Shown: in pieces, positions 6,699 to 12,568 of the stretch | How the letters are laid out: each line of letters starts with the position of its first letter | Numbering within the stretch: the first letter of the stretch is position 1 | DNA from: an uncultured Ruminococcus sp. | Lineage (GTDB): Bacteria > Bacillota > Clostridia > Oscillospirales > Ruminococcaceae | Direction of reading: 5' to 3' | Length of the DNA stretch: 12,568 nucleotides | NCBI GenBank assembly: GCA_945835085.1 | Contig: CAMAIG010000016.1 | Location: 1-12,568 of the forward strand | Position numbers and translations under genes: made by a program | Notes under the pieces: generated by a model | What the model was told of the DNA's origin: nothing | The model's input: only the letters and a program-made list of their open reading frames with translations | Database searches by the model: none

Positions 6699-7931
6699 TT
6701 ATGAGCGGTAATCCGCATTTATCTTAACATAATCATATGTCAGATCGCAGCCCCATGCGGCAGCTTCCCCGCTGCCCTCATGCATATCAACAAATACAGT
6801 GACCTCATCGCATTTCATTATCTCAACAGCCTTTTCCTCATCAAATGCAAGAGGTGTTCCCCTATCGAATACCTGCAGTCTTCCTGCCTTGCTCTCAAAG
6901 AAAAGCTCCACATCCTCCTGCTTAAACTCTGCACCCGAATATCCCATTGCACAGAGGAAGCGTCCGAAGTTTGCATCGCAGCCGAATATTGCTGCCTTTG
7001 AAAGATTTGAGCCGACTATCGCCTTTGCAAGAGTTCTTGCATCGTCCTTGCTCTTAGCGTTAACTACCTTTGCTTCAAAAAGCTTGGTAGCACCCTCGCC
7101 GTCTGCTGCCATTTCCCTTGCAAGATATGTACATACATAAAGCAAAGCTTCCCTGAAAATGAGATAATCATCATTCTTCTCGGTAATAGCAATGTTTCCC
7201 GCAAGACCGTTTGACATTATTACAAGGGTATCGTTGGTCGATGTGTCGCCGTCAACTGTTATCATGTTGAAGGTGTCCTTTACAACATCGCTGAGAGCCT
7301 CCTGCAAAATGCTCTTTTCAATGGAAAGGTCTGTGGTAAGAAAGCCCAGCATTGTACACATATTTGGGTGTATCATACCCGAGCCCTTGCTCATGCCGCC
7401 GAGAGTAACGGTTTTTCCCGATATCTCAAAGGTAACAGCTATTTCCTTGTTTACGGTATCTGTTGTCATGATAGCCTTTGATGCGGCTGTTCCCGCTTCT
7501 TGTGAACGGTCAAGCTTTCCGCTCATTTCAGTTACGCCGTTAACGAGCTTTTCAACGGGGAGCTGCATTCCGATAACTCCCGTGGAGGCTACAAGCACTC
7601 CGTCATATGAAACTCCTATTGCCTTCTCTGCTGCCTTTGCGGTAGCTTCGCAGGCGTCAAAGCCTTCCTTGCCTGTGCAGGCATTGGCAATGCCCGAATT
7701 TACGATAACAGCCCGGACAGGCTTTCCGGAGCTTACTATCTCCCTATCCCACTGAACACAGGCAGCCTTAACAACATTGCTTGTGAATGTTCCTGCACAT
7801 ACGCAGGGCACCTCGGAATAAACCATTGCCATATCGGTGCGGTTTTTATACTTTATTCCCGCTTCGCAGCAGGCAGCCTTAAAGCCCTGTGCAGCACAGA
7901 CGCCGCCGTCTATCTTCTTAAAATTTTCCAT
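6699..7931 (-). CDS. argJ: Glutamate N-acetyltransferase / ornithine acetyltransferase (ArgJ)
   Basis: ArgJ moves the acetyl group from N-acetylornithine to glutamate, releasing ornithine; bifunctional members also acetylate glutamate with acetyl-CoA. The 410-residue proprotein is expected to cleave itself before a nucleophilic Thr. The site is seen in KGSGMIHPNMCTMLGFLTTD: Thr193 is the expected nucleophile, preceded by Cys192 where Ala is usual. The oxyanion-hole motif ASTGVIG (115-121, Thr117-Gly118) and VNSGIANACTG (77-87) are present. The frame is open to 8045, 26 nt into argC, but the family N-terminus is MENFKKIDGGVCAAQGF at ATG 7931, with GAGGG 9 nt upstream; the upstream extension is probably untranslated. 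argC lies 88 nt upstream. Whether it is bifunctional cannot be told from the sequence; no argA is seen in the window. Confidence 0.95.
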   Translation of the reverse strand: MENFKKIDGGVCAAQGFKAACCEAGIKYKNRTDMAMVYSEVPCVCAGTFTSNVVKAACVQWDREIVSSGKPVRAVIVNSGIANACTGKEGFDACEATAKAAEKAIGVSYDGVLVASTGVIGMQLPVEKLVNGVTEMSGKLDRSQEAGTAASKAIMTTDTVNKEIAVTFEISGKTVTLGGMSKGSGMIHPNMCTMLGFLTTDLSIEKSILQEALSDVVKDTFNMITVDGDTSTNDTLVIMSNGLAGNIAITEKNDDYLIFREALLYVCTYLAREMAADGEGATKLFEAKVVNAKSKDDARTLAKAIVGSNLSKAAIFGCDANFGRFLCAMGYSGAEFKQEDVELFFESKAGRLQVFDRGTPLAFDEEKAVEIMKCDEVTVFVDMHEGSGEAAAWGCDLTYDYVKINADYRS

Positions 7932-8019
7932 TTTTACAAACCCTCTTTTCAGCGTGTCGTTAAAGCCATATTTATTAATGCTCGGCACAATATTATGACT
8001 TTTATGACAGGCCGTATTA

Positions 8020-8967
8020 TTATTCAAGTCCTGTTTTTTCATCAATTCCCATCATGATATTCATGCACTGAACAGCGGCACCCGAAGCACCCTTGCCCAG
8101 ATTATCAAGACGGGATACGAGGAGAACATGGTCATCATTTCCGTAAACAAATATCTGAAGCATATTCGTATCGGCAATTGCATTGGAGAAAAGCTCCGTT
8201 TCTTCGGGCATTCCCTCGCCGCCAAAGGGCATTACCTTTACAAAATGCTCGCCCTCATAATGTTCTGCAAACATCTCCCAGACATCATGGGCTGTAACCT
8301 TCTTAGCCATTGCACGAAAATGCATGGGAACGGTAACAGTCATTCCGTTATAGAAATCCCCCACCGACGGGCAGAATATGGGAGGATAGGAAAGTCCCGA
8401 TACTGCCATCATTTCCTTGACGTGCTTATGGGTCTTGCCGAGAGAATACATTCTTGTGCTGTCATAAACGCTGCTTCTGTTTTCGTCCTCATATGCAGAA
8501 ATGAGCTTCTTTCCTCCGCCGCTGTATCCCGAAACCGCATGGCACACCACGGGATAATGAGGAGCGATCATTGCAGACTTTACCATGGGGTACATGAGGC
8601 AGTTAAATCCGCTGGCATAGCAGCCGGGGACAGCTGTTCTCTTTGAAGCCGCAACAGCAGCTCTCTGCTCCTTTGAAAGCTCGGGCAGACCATATACCCA
8701 GTCGGGGTCTGTTCTGTGAGCAGTGGAAGCGTCGATTATCTTTGTATGGTCGTTTCCCACCAGCGAAACCGCTTCAACAGCTGCCGCATCGGGCAGGCAA
8801 AGAAAGGTATAATCGGACGCATTGATGTACTTTTTCCGCTCCTCGGTATCCTTGCGCTTTTCCTCGGGTATTTCAAGAAGCTCGATATCATTACGGTCCT
8901 TAAAGCGCTCAACTATCCTAAGACCTGTTGTGCCTTCCTTGCCGTCAATAAAAACCTTATATGCCAT
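8020..8967 (-). CDS. argC: N-acetyl-gamma-glutamyl-phosphate reductase (type 2-like)
   Basis: ArgC reduces N-acetylglutamyl phosphate to the semialdehyde with NADPH. The 315-residue protein starts MAYKVFIDGKEGTTGLRI, the Rossmann-type N-terminus typical of the shorter type-2 ArgC proteins, whereas the E. coli enzyme is longer. The catalytic Cys116 sits in AVPGCYASGFN, followed by SGYSGGGKKLI and the His-rich GKTHKHVKEM, which aligns with the catalytic-His segment. SRLDNLGKGASGAAVQCMN is the usual C-terminal signature. The ATG at 8967 has AAAGGA 9 nt upstream. It begins 18 nt after the argH stop. The 88-nt gap to argJ on the other side shows no terminator or promoter that I can support. Confidence 0.95.
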   Translation of the reverse strand: MAYKVFIDGKEGTTGLRIVERFKDRNDIELLEIPEEKRKDTEERKKYINASDYTFLCLPDAAAVEAVSLVGNDHTKIIDASTAHRTDPDWVYGLPELSKEQRAAVAASKRTAVPGCYASGFNCLMYPMVKSAMIAPHYPVVCHAVSGYSGGGKKLISAYEDENRSSVYDSTRMYSLGKTHKHVKEMMAVSGLSYPPIFCPSVGDFYNGMTVTVPMHFRAMAKKVTAHDVWEMFAEHYEGEHFVKVMPFGGEGMPEETELFSNAIADTNMLQIFVYGNDDHVLLVSRLDNLGKGASGAAVQCMNIMMGIDEKTGLE

Positions 8968-8985
8968 TATCCATTGTCCTTTCGG

Positions 8986-10371
8986 TTAAAAACTGTATGT
9001 TCTGAGTTCTGCCTTTAGCTGCTCCACCTGTCTTGCAACAGCTTCGGGAGCAGGACCTCCGTCCACATTTCTCTGCATTACGCAGGTATCGAGATTTATA
9101 GCAGAGTAAACGTCCTCGTCAAATACCTCCGAGAGCTTCTTGTATTCTCTGATATCAAGGTCCTCCAGAGTAGTGTCAAGCTCAATGCAGCGTGCAACGA
9201 GAGTTCCCGTTATCTTGTATGCGTCACGGAAGGGCAGTCCCTTCTTTACAAGATAATCCGCACAGTCGGTAGCATTGATAAAGCCCTTTGCAGCAGCTCT
9301 TCTCATATTGTCCTTCAGAACTGTCATTGTTCTGAACATAGGGATAAATGTGGAAAGACAAAGCTTAACTGTATCAACTGCGTCAAATATTGCTTCCTTA
9401 TCCTCCTGCATATCCTTGTTATATGCCAGAGGAAGATTTTTCATCATGGAAAGGAGAGTCATAAGATCGCCGTAAACTCTGCCTGTTTTTCCTCTGATAA
9501 GCTCGGTGATATCGGGATTTTTCTTCTGAGGCATTATGGAGGAGCCTGTGGAATATGCGTCATCAAGCTCTATGAATTTGAATTCCCAGCTGCACCACAT
9601 GATTATTTCCTCGGAAAATCTTGAAAGGTGCATCATAAGTACCGAGATCGCCGAAGCAAGCTCTATGCAGTAGTCACGGTCGGAAACGCCGTCAAGGCTG
9701 TTCATGGTGATATCCTCAAAGCCGAGAAGCTCAGCCACTCTTCTTCTGTTGAGAGGATATGTGGTTCCCGCAAGGGCACAGGAGCCGAGAGGCATTCTGT
9801 CCATGCGCTTTTTGCAGTCTGCAAGCCTGCCCAGATCTCTTGTGAGCATCTGTGCATATGCCATGATGTGATGCGCAAAGGTAACAGGCTGCGCTCTCTG
9901 GAGATGGGTATATCCCGGCATTACGGTATCATAATGCTCCTGAGCGGTATTCATTATGGTTTCGATAAGCTCATAAACAAGCTTTGATATCTCATCGCAG
10001 CTGTCTTTAAGATAGAATTTAATATCAAGAGCGACCTGATCGTTTCTGCTTCTTGCGGTGTGAAGTCTTTTTCCCGTATCTCCGAGTCTTTCGGTCAGCA
10101 CCTGCTCAACGAACATATGGATATCCTCGGCAGCGGGGTCAAACTGAAGTGCCCCGCTTTCGATATCCGCAAGTATTCCTTTAAGTCCCTCAACGATCTT
10201 TTCGCTTTCAGAGCTTTCTATTATCCCCTGCTCCCCAAGCATAGTAGCATGAGCAACAGAACCTCTTATGTCATGGCTGTACATTCTTGCATCAAAGGAG
10301 ATAGAAGAATTAAAGTCATTTACCTTTTCATCAACTTCCTTTGAAAAGCGTCCTGCCCACATCTTTGCCAT
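8986..10371 (-). CDS. argH: Argininosuccinate lyase
   Basis: ArgH splits argininosuccinate into arginine and fumarate, the last step of the pathway. The 461-residue protein has the full family length and the fumarase/aspartase superfamily regions: TARSRNDQVALD (105-116), the catalytic His156 in MPGYTHLQRAQP, and the signature loop STGSSIMPQKKNPD (274-287) with the catalytic serine at 277/278. The N-terminus MAKMWAGRFSKEVDE is typical. The ATG at 10371 is preceded by AAAGGA at 10 nt. It follows the lipoprotein gene by 27 nt and precedes argC by 18 nt, so it very likely shares their transcript. It is separated from argG by the lipoprotein gene and a promoter region, unlike the common argGH pair. 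Confidence 0.97.
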   Translation of the reverse strand: MAKMWAGRFSKEVDEKVNDFNSSISFDARMYSHDIRGSVAHATMLGEQGIIESSESEKIVEGLKGILADIESGALQFDPAAEDIHMFVEQVLTERLGDTGKRLHTARSRNDQVALDIKFYLKDSCDEISKLVYELIETIMNTAQEHYDTVMPGYTHLQRAQPVTFAHHIMAYAQMLTRDLGRLADCKKRMDRMPLGSCALAGTTYPLNRRRVAELLGFEDITMNSLDGVSDRDYCIELASAISVLMMHLSRFSEEIIMWCSWEFKFIELDDAYSTGSSIMPQKKNPDITELIRGKTGRVYGDLMTLLSMMKNLPLAYNKDMQEDKEAIFDAVDTVKLCLSTFIPMFRTMTVLKDNMRRAAAKGFINATDCADYLVKKGLPFRDAYKITGTLVARCIELDTTLEDLDIREYKKLSEVFDEDVYSAINLDTCVMQRNVDGGPAPEAVARQVEQLKAELRTYSF

Positions 10372-10398
10372 ATCATTTACATCCTTTCGGTATTATAA

Positions 10399-10929
10399 TT
10401 ATGCTGCGGTGTCAACAGCTTCCGTATCTGCACTCTGCTCGTTTTCGCCGCTTTCTTCTTCGGGATGTGCAGCACGGTATTCATCCTGCTCCGCTCTTGA
10501 TTTCTCCCCGAAGCAGATAACATCATAGCCTGTGACCTCGTCAATACCCATTCTGCGGTACTCGGTTGCGCCGTTGTCATTTGTCATTGTAAGGATATTA
10601 TCCTTGACCTCAATATAACAGCCTGCCTCATTGTCCACAACAAGCAAATTATCCTTTATCTCATAGGAATGCTCGTCAAATCCCGAATAACCATCATAGG
10701 GCTTATGGTAAATGAGCCTTCCGTCCTCGCAGAATTCCCACATAATATAGAATTTCCAATCTCCATTCTCAATAAACTCGGGACCATCTAAAGAACACCA
10801 TACTCCGACGATGTCCTCCTTTAAATAGCCGTAATCGGGCTTTTCTTCTGTATCTTTACCGCACGCAGCAAAGAGAAACAGCGCTGCAAGCACGGATAAT
10901 ATTCCAAGTTTGATTTTCATTTTTCTCAT
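10399..10929 (-). CDS. Small putative lipoprotein of unknown function heading the argHCJBDF run
   Basis: I do not recognise a named family. The 176-residue protein starts with a basic N-region (MRKMKIK), a hydrophobic core (LGILSVLAALFLFAA) and Cys23 in LFAACGK, a lipoprotein signal peptide with a slightly unusual Phe at -3. After the Cys comes a charged linker, then about residues 38-130 with VGVWCSLDGPEF, YIMWEFCEDGRLIY, SYEIKDNLLVVDN and YIEVKDNILTMTN, an alternating beta-strand pattern like lipocalin-like small barrels. The C-terminal 30 residues are acidic and low-complexity (HPEEESGENEQSADTEAVD). The ATG at 10929 has AGGAGA 7 nt upstream. argH starts 27 nt after its stop with no good promoter between, so cotranscription with arginine genes is likely. 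Lipoprotein nature is well supported; a role, for example in sensing or binding, is unknown. Confidence 0.8.
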   Translation of the reverse strand: MRKMKIKLGILSVLAALFLFAACGKDTEEKPDYGYLKEDIVGVWCSLDGPEFIENGDWKFYIMWEFCEDGRLIYHKPYDGYSGFDEHSYEIKDNLLVVDNEAGCYIEVKDNILTMTNDNGATEYRRMGIDEVTGYDVICFGEKSRAEQDEYRAAHPEEESGENEQSADTEAVDTAA

Positions 10930-11015
10930 ATGGTTTTCTCCTGTTCAAATAATATTTCTATTCTATTATTCTGTATCTTTCCCGAAAATATGTATAACGC
11001 CGATAATATCCCATA

Positions 11016-11059
11016 TGACAGTATGCCCGAAATAGATATTTCGGGCATTGATCTGTCAA
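11016..11059 (-). promoter_or_regulatory. Candidate promoter for the lipoprotein-argHCJBDF run with overlapping operator-like palindrome
   Basis: On the minus strand a perfect -35 TTGACA (11059-11054) stands 17 nt from TCTATT (11036-11031), which matches TATAAT at four of six positions. A perfect 11-bp inverted repeat, ATGCCCGAAAT (11023-11033) and ATTTCGGGCAT (11038-11048), with centre AGAT covers the spacer and the -10. Outer arms TGACAG (11016-11021) and CTGTCA (11053-11058) can also pair. No T-tract follows on either strand, so a terminator is unlikely. The layout suits a dimeric repressor operator; the regulator is unknown and the motif does not look like an ARG box. Confidence 0.5.
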
Positions 11060-11103
11060 AAAAGTAATAAAATTTTGCTTTATGCTGAAAATAAATATCC
11101 CAT

Positions 11104-11140
11104 GCAAAAGAGTTTTGCTTTCAAACCAACGGGTTGGCTT
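11104..11140 (+). repeat. Dispersed 37-nt two-hairpin repeat, copy 2
   Basis: This copy matches 1579-1615 at 29 of 37 positions without gaps. Here the first hairpin is a perfect 6-bp stem GCAAAA/TTTTGC with loop GAG, and the second is CCAA/TTGG with loop CGGG. It starts 16 nt past the argG stop, reading downstream on the minus strand, and may act as a weak 3' structure of the argG transcript. Most differences between copies fall in loops or linkers or keep pairing. Confidence 0.5.
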
Positions 11141-11155
11141 AATCCGATCCGCTGA

Positions 11156-12391
11156 TTACTTGCCTCTCTTCTGCTCAAGCTTTGCCTTAACGTGTGTGGG
11201 AAGACCGAAGATGTTGATAAATCCGCCTGCATCAGCCTGGTCGTAAACGTGATCCTCGTCAAATGTAGCAACCTCTTCATCATAGAGAGTATAGGGAGAG
11301 GTTATACCTGCGTTAATAACGTTGCCCTTGTAGAGCTTAAGCTTAACATCACCTGTAACAGTCTTCTGTGTTTCGGTAACGAATGCGCTCATTGCTTCAC
11401 GGAGAGGTGTGAACCAGAGTCCGTTGTAAACGAGATCTGCAAACTTGATGGAAAGGTAGGACTTGATCCTTGCGGTTTCCTTGTCAATGCAGAGAGTTTC
11501 GAGAGCCTCATGCGCTCTGTAAAGGATAGTTCCGCCGGGTGTTTCATATACACCGCGGGACTTCATGCCCACAAGACGGTTCTCAACCAGGTCAACAAGT
11601 CCGATACCGTTCTCGCCGCCCAGCTTATTGAGTGTGGAAATAAGCTCTACACCGTTCATTTCTTTGCCGTCGATAGCTGTAGGGATACCCTTTTCAAAAT
11701 GAATTGTAACATATGTAGCCTTATCGGGAGCCTTCTCGGGAGATACGCCCAGCTCCAGGAAGCCTTCCTTGTTATACTGAGGCTCATTTGCGGGATCTTC
11801 AAGATCAAGGCCCTCATGAGAAAGGTGCCAGATATTCTTGTCCTTGGAATAATTTGTTTCTCTTGTGATCTTAAGAGGAATGTTATGTGCCTCTGCGTAA
11901 TCAATTTCCTCGTCACGGGACTTGATAGTCCATTCTCTCCAGGGAGCGATTATAGCCATGTCGGGAGCATATGCCTTGATAGCAAGCTCAAATCTTACCT
12001 GGTCGTTGCCCTTTCCTGTGCAGCCGTGGCAGATAGCGTCAGCGCCTTCCTTAAGAGCGATCTCGGCAATTCTCTTTGCGATGATAGGACGTGCAAAGGA
12101 TGTTCCGAGGAGATACTTGCCCTCGTAAACAGCGCCTGCCTGAACTGTGGGATATACATAGTCCTGAATGAATTCTTCCTTAAGGTCCTCGATGTAAAGC
12201 TTGGAAGCGCCTGTCTTCTTAGCCTTTTCCTCAAGACCGTCAAGCTCTGTGCCCTGTCCTACATCGGCAGAAACAGCGATGACCTCACAGTTATTGTAGT
12301 TTTCCTTGAGCCAGGGAATAATGATAGAAGTGTCAAGACCGCCCGAATATGCCAGAACGACCTTCTTGATGTTTTCCTTATTGACTGCCAT
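11156..12391 (-). CDS. argG: Argininosuccinate synthase
   Basis: ArgG condenses citrulline and aspartate, using ATP, to argininosuccinate. The 411-residue protein has the family's N-type PP-loop [14 protein letters not shown] (10-23), then SADVGQG, the [16 protein letters not shown] block, PWREW and [10 protein letters not shown], and the [12 protein letters not shown] segment in the C-terminal half, at normal family length. The ATG at 12391 follows GGAGG (12401-12405) at 9 nt. It has its own sigmaA-type promoter about 75 bp upstream and possible ArgR motifs. The stop is followed by a 226-bp gap with a separate promoter, so argG is probably a single-gene unit on the same strand as the other arginine genes. 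It shares the 13-nt ribosome-binding context TACGGAGGTAATT with argF. Confidence 0.97.
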   Translation of the reverse strand: MAVNKENIKKVVLAYSGGLDTSIIIPWLKENYNNCEVIAVSADVGQGTELDGLEEKAKKTGASKLYIEDLKEEFIQDYVYPTVQAGAVYEGKYLLGTSFARPIIAKRIAEIALKEGADAICHGCTGKGNDQVRFELAIKAYAPDMAIIAPWREWTIKSRDEEIDYAEAHNIPLKITRETNYSKDKNIWHLSHEGLDLEDPANEPQYNKEGFLELGVSPEKAPDKATYVTIHFEKGIPTAIDGKEMNGVELISTLNKLGGENGIGLVDLVENRLVGMKSRGVYETPGGTILYRAHEALETLCIDKETARIKSYLSIKFADLVYNGLWFTPLREAMSAFVTETQKTVTGDVKLKLYKGNVINAGITSPYTLYDEEVATFDEDHVYDQADAGGFINIFGLPTHVKAKLEQKRGK

Positions 12392-12442
12392 TTTAAATTA
12401 CCTCCGTAATTATATTTTATCCGCTAAAAAAAGCAGAATGAC

Positions 12443-12493
12443 GTACATTTATTGCACTGATACTAATTATACACCCTTTGCAGAAATTGTCAA
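12443..12493 (-). promoter_or_regulatory. argG promoter with operator-like motif at the start site
   Basis: On the minus strand TTGACA (12493-12488) and TATAAT (12471-12466) are perfect consensus elements separated by 16 nt. Transcription should start near 12459, giving a leader of about 68 nt. Over the start site lies GTGCAATAAATGTAC (minus strand, 12457-12443), an imperfect inverted repeat with 10 of 14 arm positions symmetric. TTTATTGCA (12448-12456, plus strand) recurs at 12497-12505 upstream of the -35. These are candidate ArgR sites. Confidence 0.8.
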
Positions 12494-12521
12494 GGCTTTA
12501 TTGCATATTTTTCCTGTTTTT

Positions 12522-12562
12522 TGCAAAATATTCATTGACAAAATTTAAAAAATTTGTTAAAT
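12522..12562 (+). promoter_or_regulatory. Possible divergent promoter and ARG-box-like site at the window edge
   Basis: The plus strand carries TTGACA (12535-12540), 16 nt, then TTAAAT (12557-12562) preceded directly by TG. It would drive a gene beyond the window. Just upstream, TGCAAAATATTCA (12522-12534) has ends of the TGNA...TTCA type and reads TGAATATTTTGCA on the argG strand. Both assignments rest on motif resemblance; the -10 is weak and the served gene is not visible. Confidence 0.35.
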
Positions 12563-12568
12563 TGAAAG

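Larger units (their letters stand above)
10930..11155 (-). other. Intergenic region between argG and the lipoprotein gene
   Basis: This 226-bp gap contains, in minus-strand order, a copy of the 37-nt two-hairpin repeat just after argG, a TTGACA promoter overlapped by a palindrome, a third CCCGAAA half-site (10981-10987), and an AT-rich inverted repeat AATAATA...TATTATT (10948-10954 with 10964-10970) just before the lipoprotein ribosome binding site. The repeat hairpins may weakly terminate argG, but no T-tract of normal strength follows them. No credible small ORF with a ribosome binding site was found. Confidence 0.6.

Noticed and set aside
7932..8045. 38-residue N-terminal extension of ArgJ overlapping the argC 3' end
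   Set aside because: ArgJ family proteins begin at the MENFKKIDGG-type N-terminus, which has its own Shine-Dalgarno at ATG 7931; the extension has no family similarity that I recognise.
10392..10415. TTGACA and TATAAT on the minus strand before argH, resembling a promoter
   Set aside because: The spacer is only 12 nt, too short for a sigmaA promoter; TTGACA falls in the end of the lipoprotein coding region.
11016..11058. Palindrome between argG and the lipoprotein gene as an intrinsic terminator
   Set aside because: Neither strand has a T-tract after the stem, so an operator or other DNA/RNA element fits better.
11082..11246. Plus-strand small frame starting at ATG 11082
   Set aside because: No Shine-Dalgarno; it runs antisense into argG and consists largely of repeat copy 2.
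11192..12409. Plus-strand open frame of 405 codons opposite argG
   Set aside because: It lies wholly antisense to a clearly conserved ArgG, has no ribosome binding site that I can see and no recognisable domain; codon use of argG keeps the opposite frame open.
1..12568. CRISPR array, tRNA/rRNA genes, insertion sequence or prophage
   Set aside because: No regularly spaced repeats, no transposase or integrase frames, no terminal repeats and no tRNA-like folds were seen; the amidase alone does not make a prophage.

Overview
The window looks like a chromosomal segment of a low-to-mid GC Gram-positive gut anaerobe, most likely a Ruminococcus-type member of the Oscillospiraceae. This is an inference from the protein families (a GH113 enzyme without a signal peptide, a clostridial-type SPS(N/T)Q amidase, an ArgJ-type cyclic arginine pathway), the strong AAAGGA/GGAGG ribosome binding sites and the AT-rich intergenic gaps. 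No 16S or other taxonomic marker is present.

Left third (plus strand): the 3' part of a GH77 4-alpha-glucanotransferase (malQ), a 161-bp hairpin-rich gap, a predicted intracellular GH113 beta-mannan-type glycoside hydrolase, a strong terminator, and a small cell-wall amidase with a C-terminal SH3 domain. A perfect 14-bp bidirectional terminator (about 3440-3484) separates these from the arginine genes.

Right two thirds (minus strand, read right to left): argG with its own sigmaA-type promoter; then a 226-bp gap with a promoter overlapped by a perfect palindrome; then a run of genes in the order lipoprotein, argH, argC, argJ, argB, argD, a 27-codon small ORF, argF. Most spacings in this run are 18-88 nt. 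Together these genes encode every step from glutamate to arginine except carbamoyl phosphate synthesis: ArgJ makes and recycles N-acetyl groups, ArgB, ArgC and ArgD lead to N-acetylornithine, and ArgF, ArgG and ArgH finish arginine. ArgJ removes the need for ArgE and possibly for ArgA. ArgB has the N-terminal helix and C-terminal end of arginine-inhibited kinases, so feedback control probably acts there. AT-rich TGNA-type motifs near the argG and argF promoters are candidate ArgR sites.

The core content is ordinary arginine biosynthesis. No gene cluster suggests a new defence or mobile system. The parts worth a second look are small: a 27-residue amphipathic peptide gene directly upstream of argF, an uncharacterised lipoprotein heading the argHCJBDF run, the palindrome over that promoter, a terminator arm that doubles as the amidase ribosome binding site, and a 37-nt two-hairpin repeat found in two intergenic gaps 9.5 kb apart.
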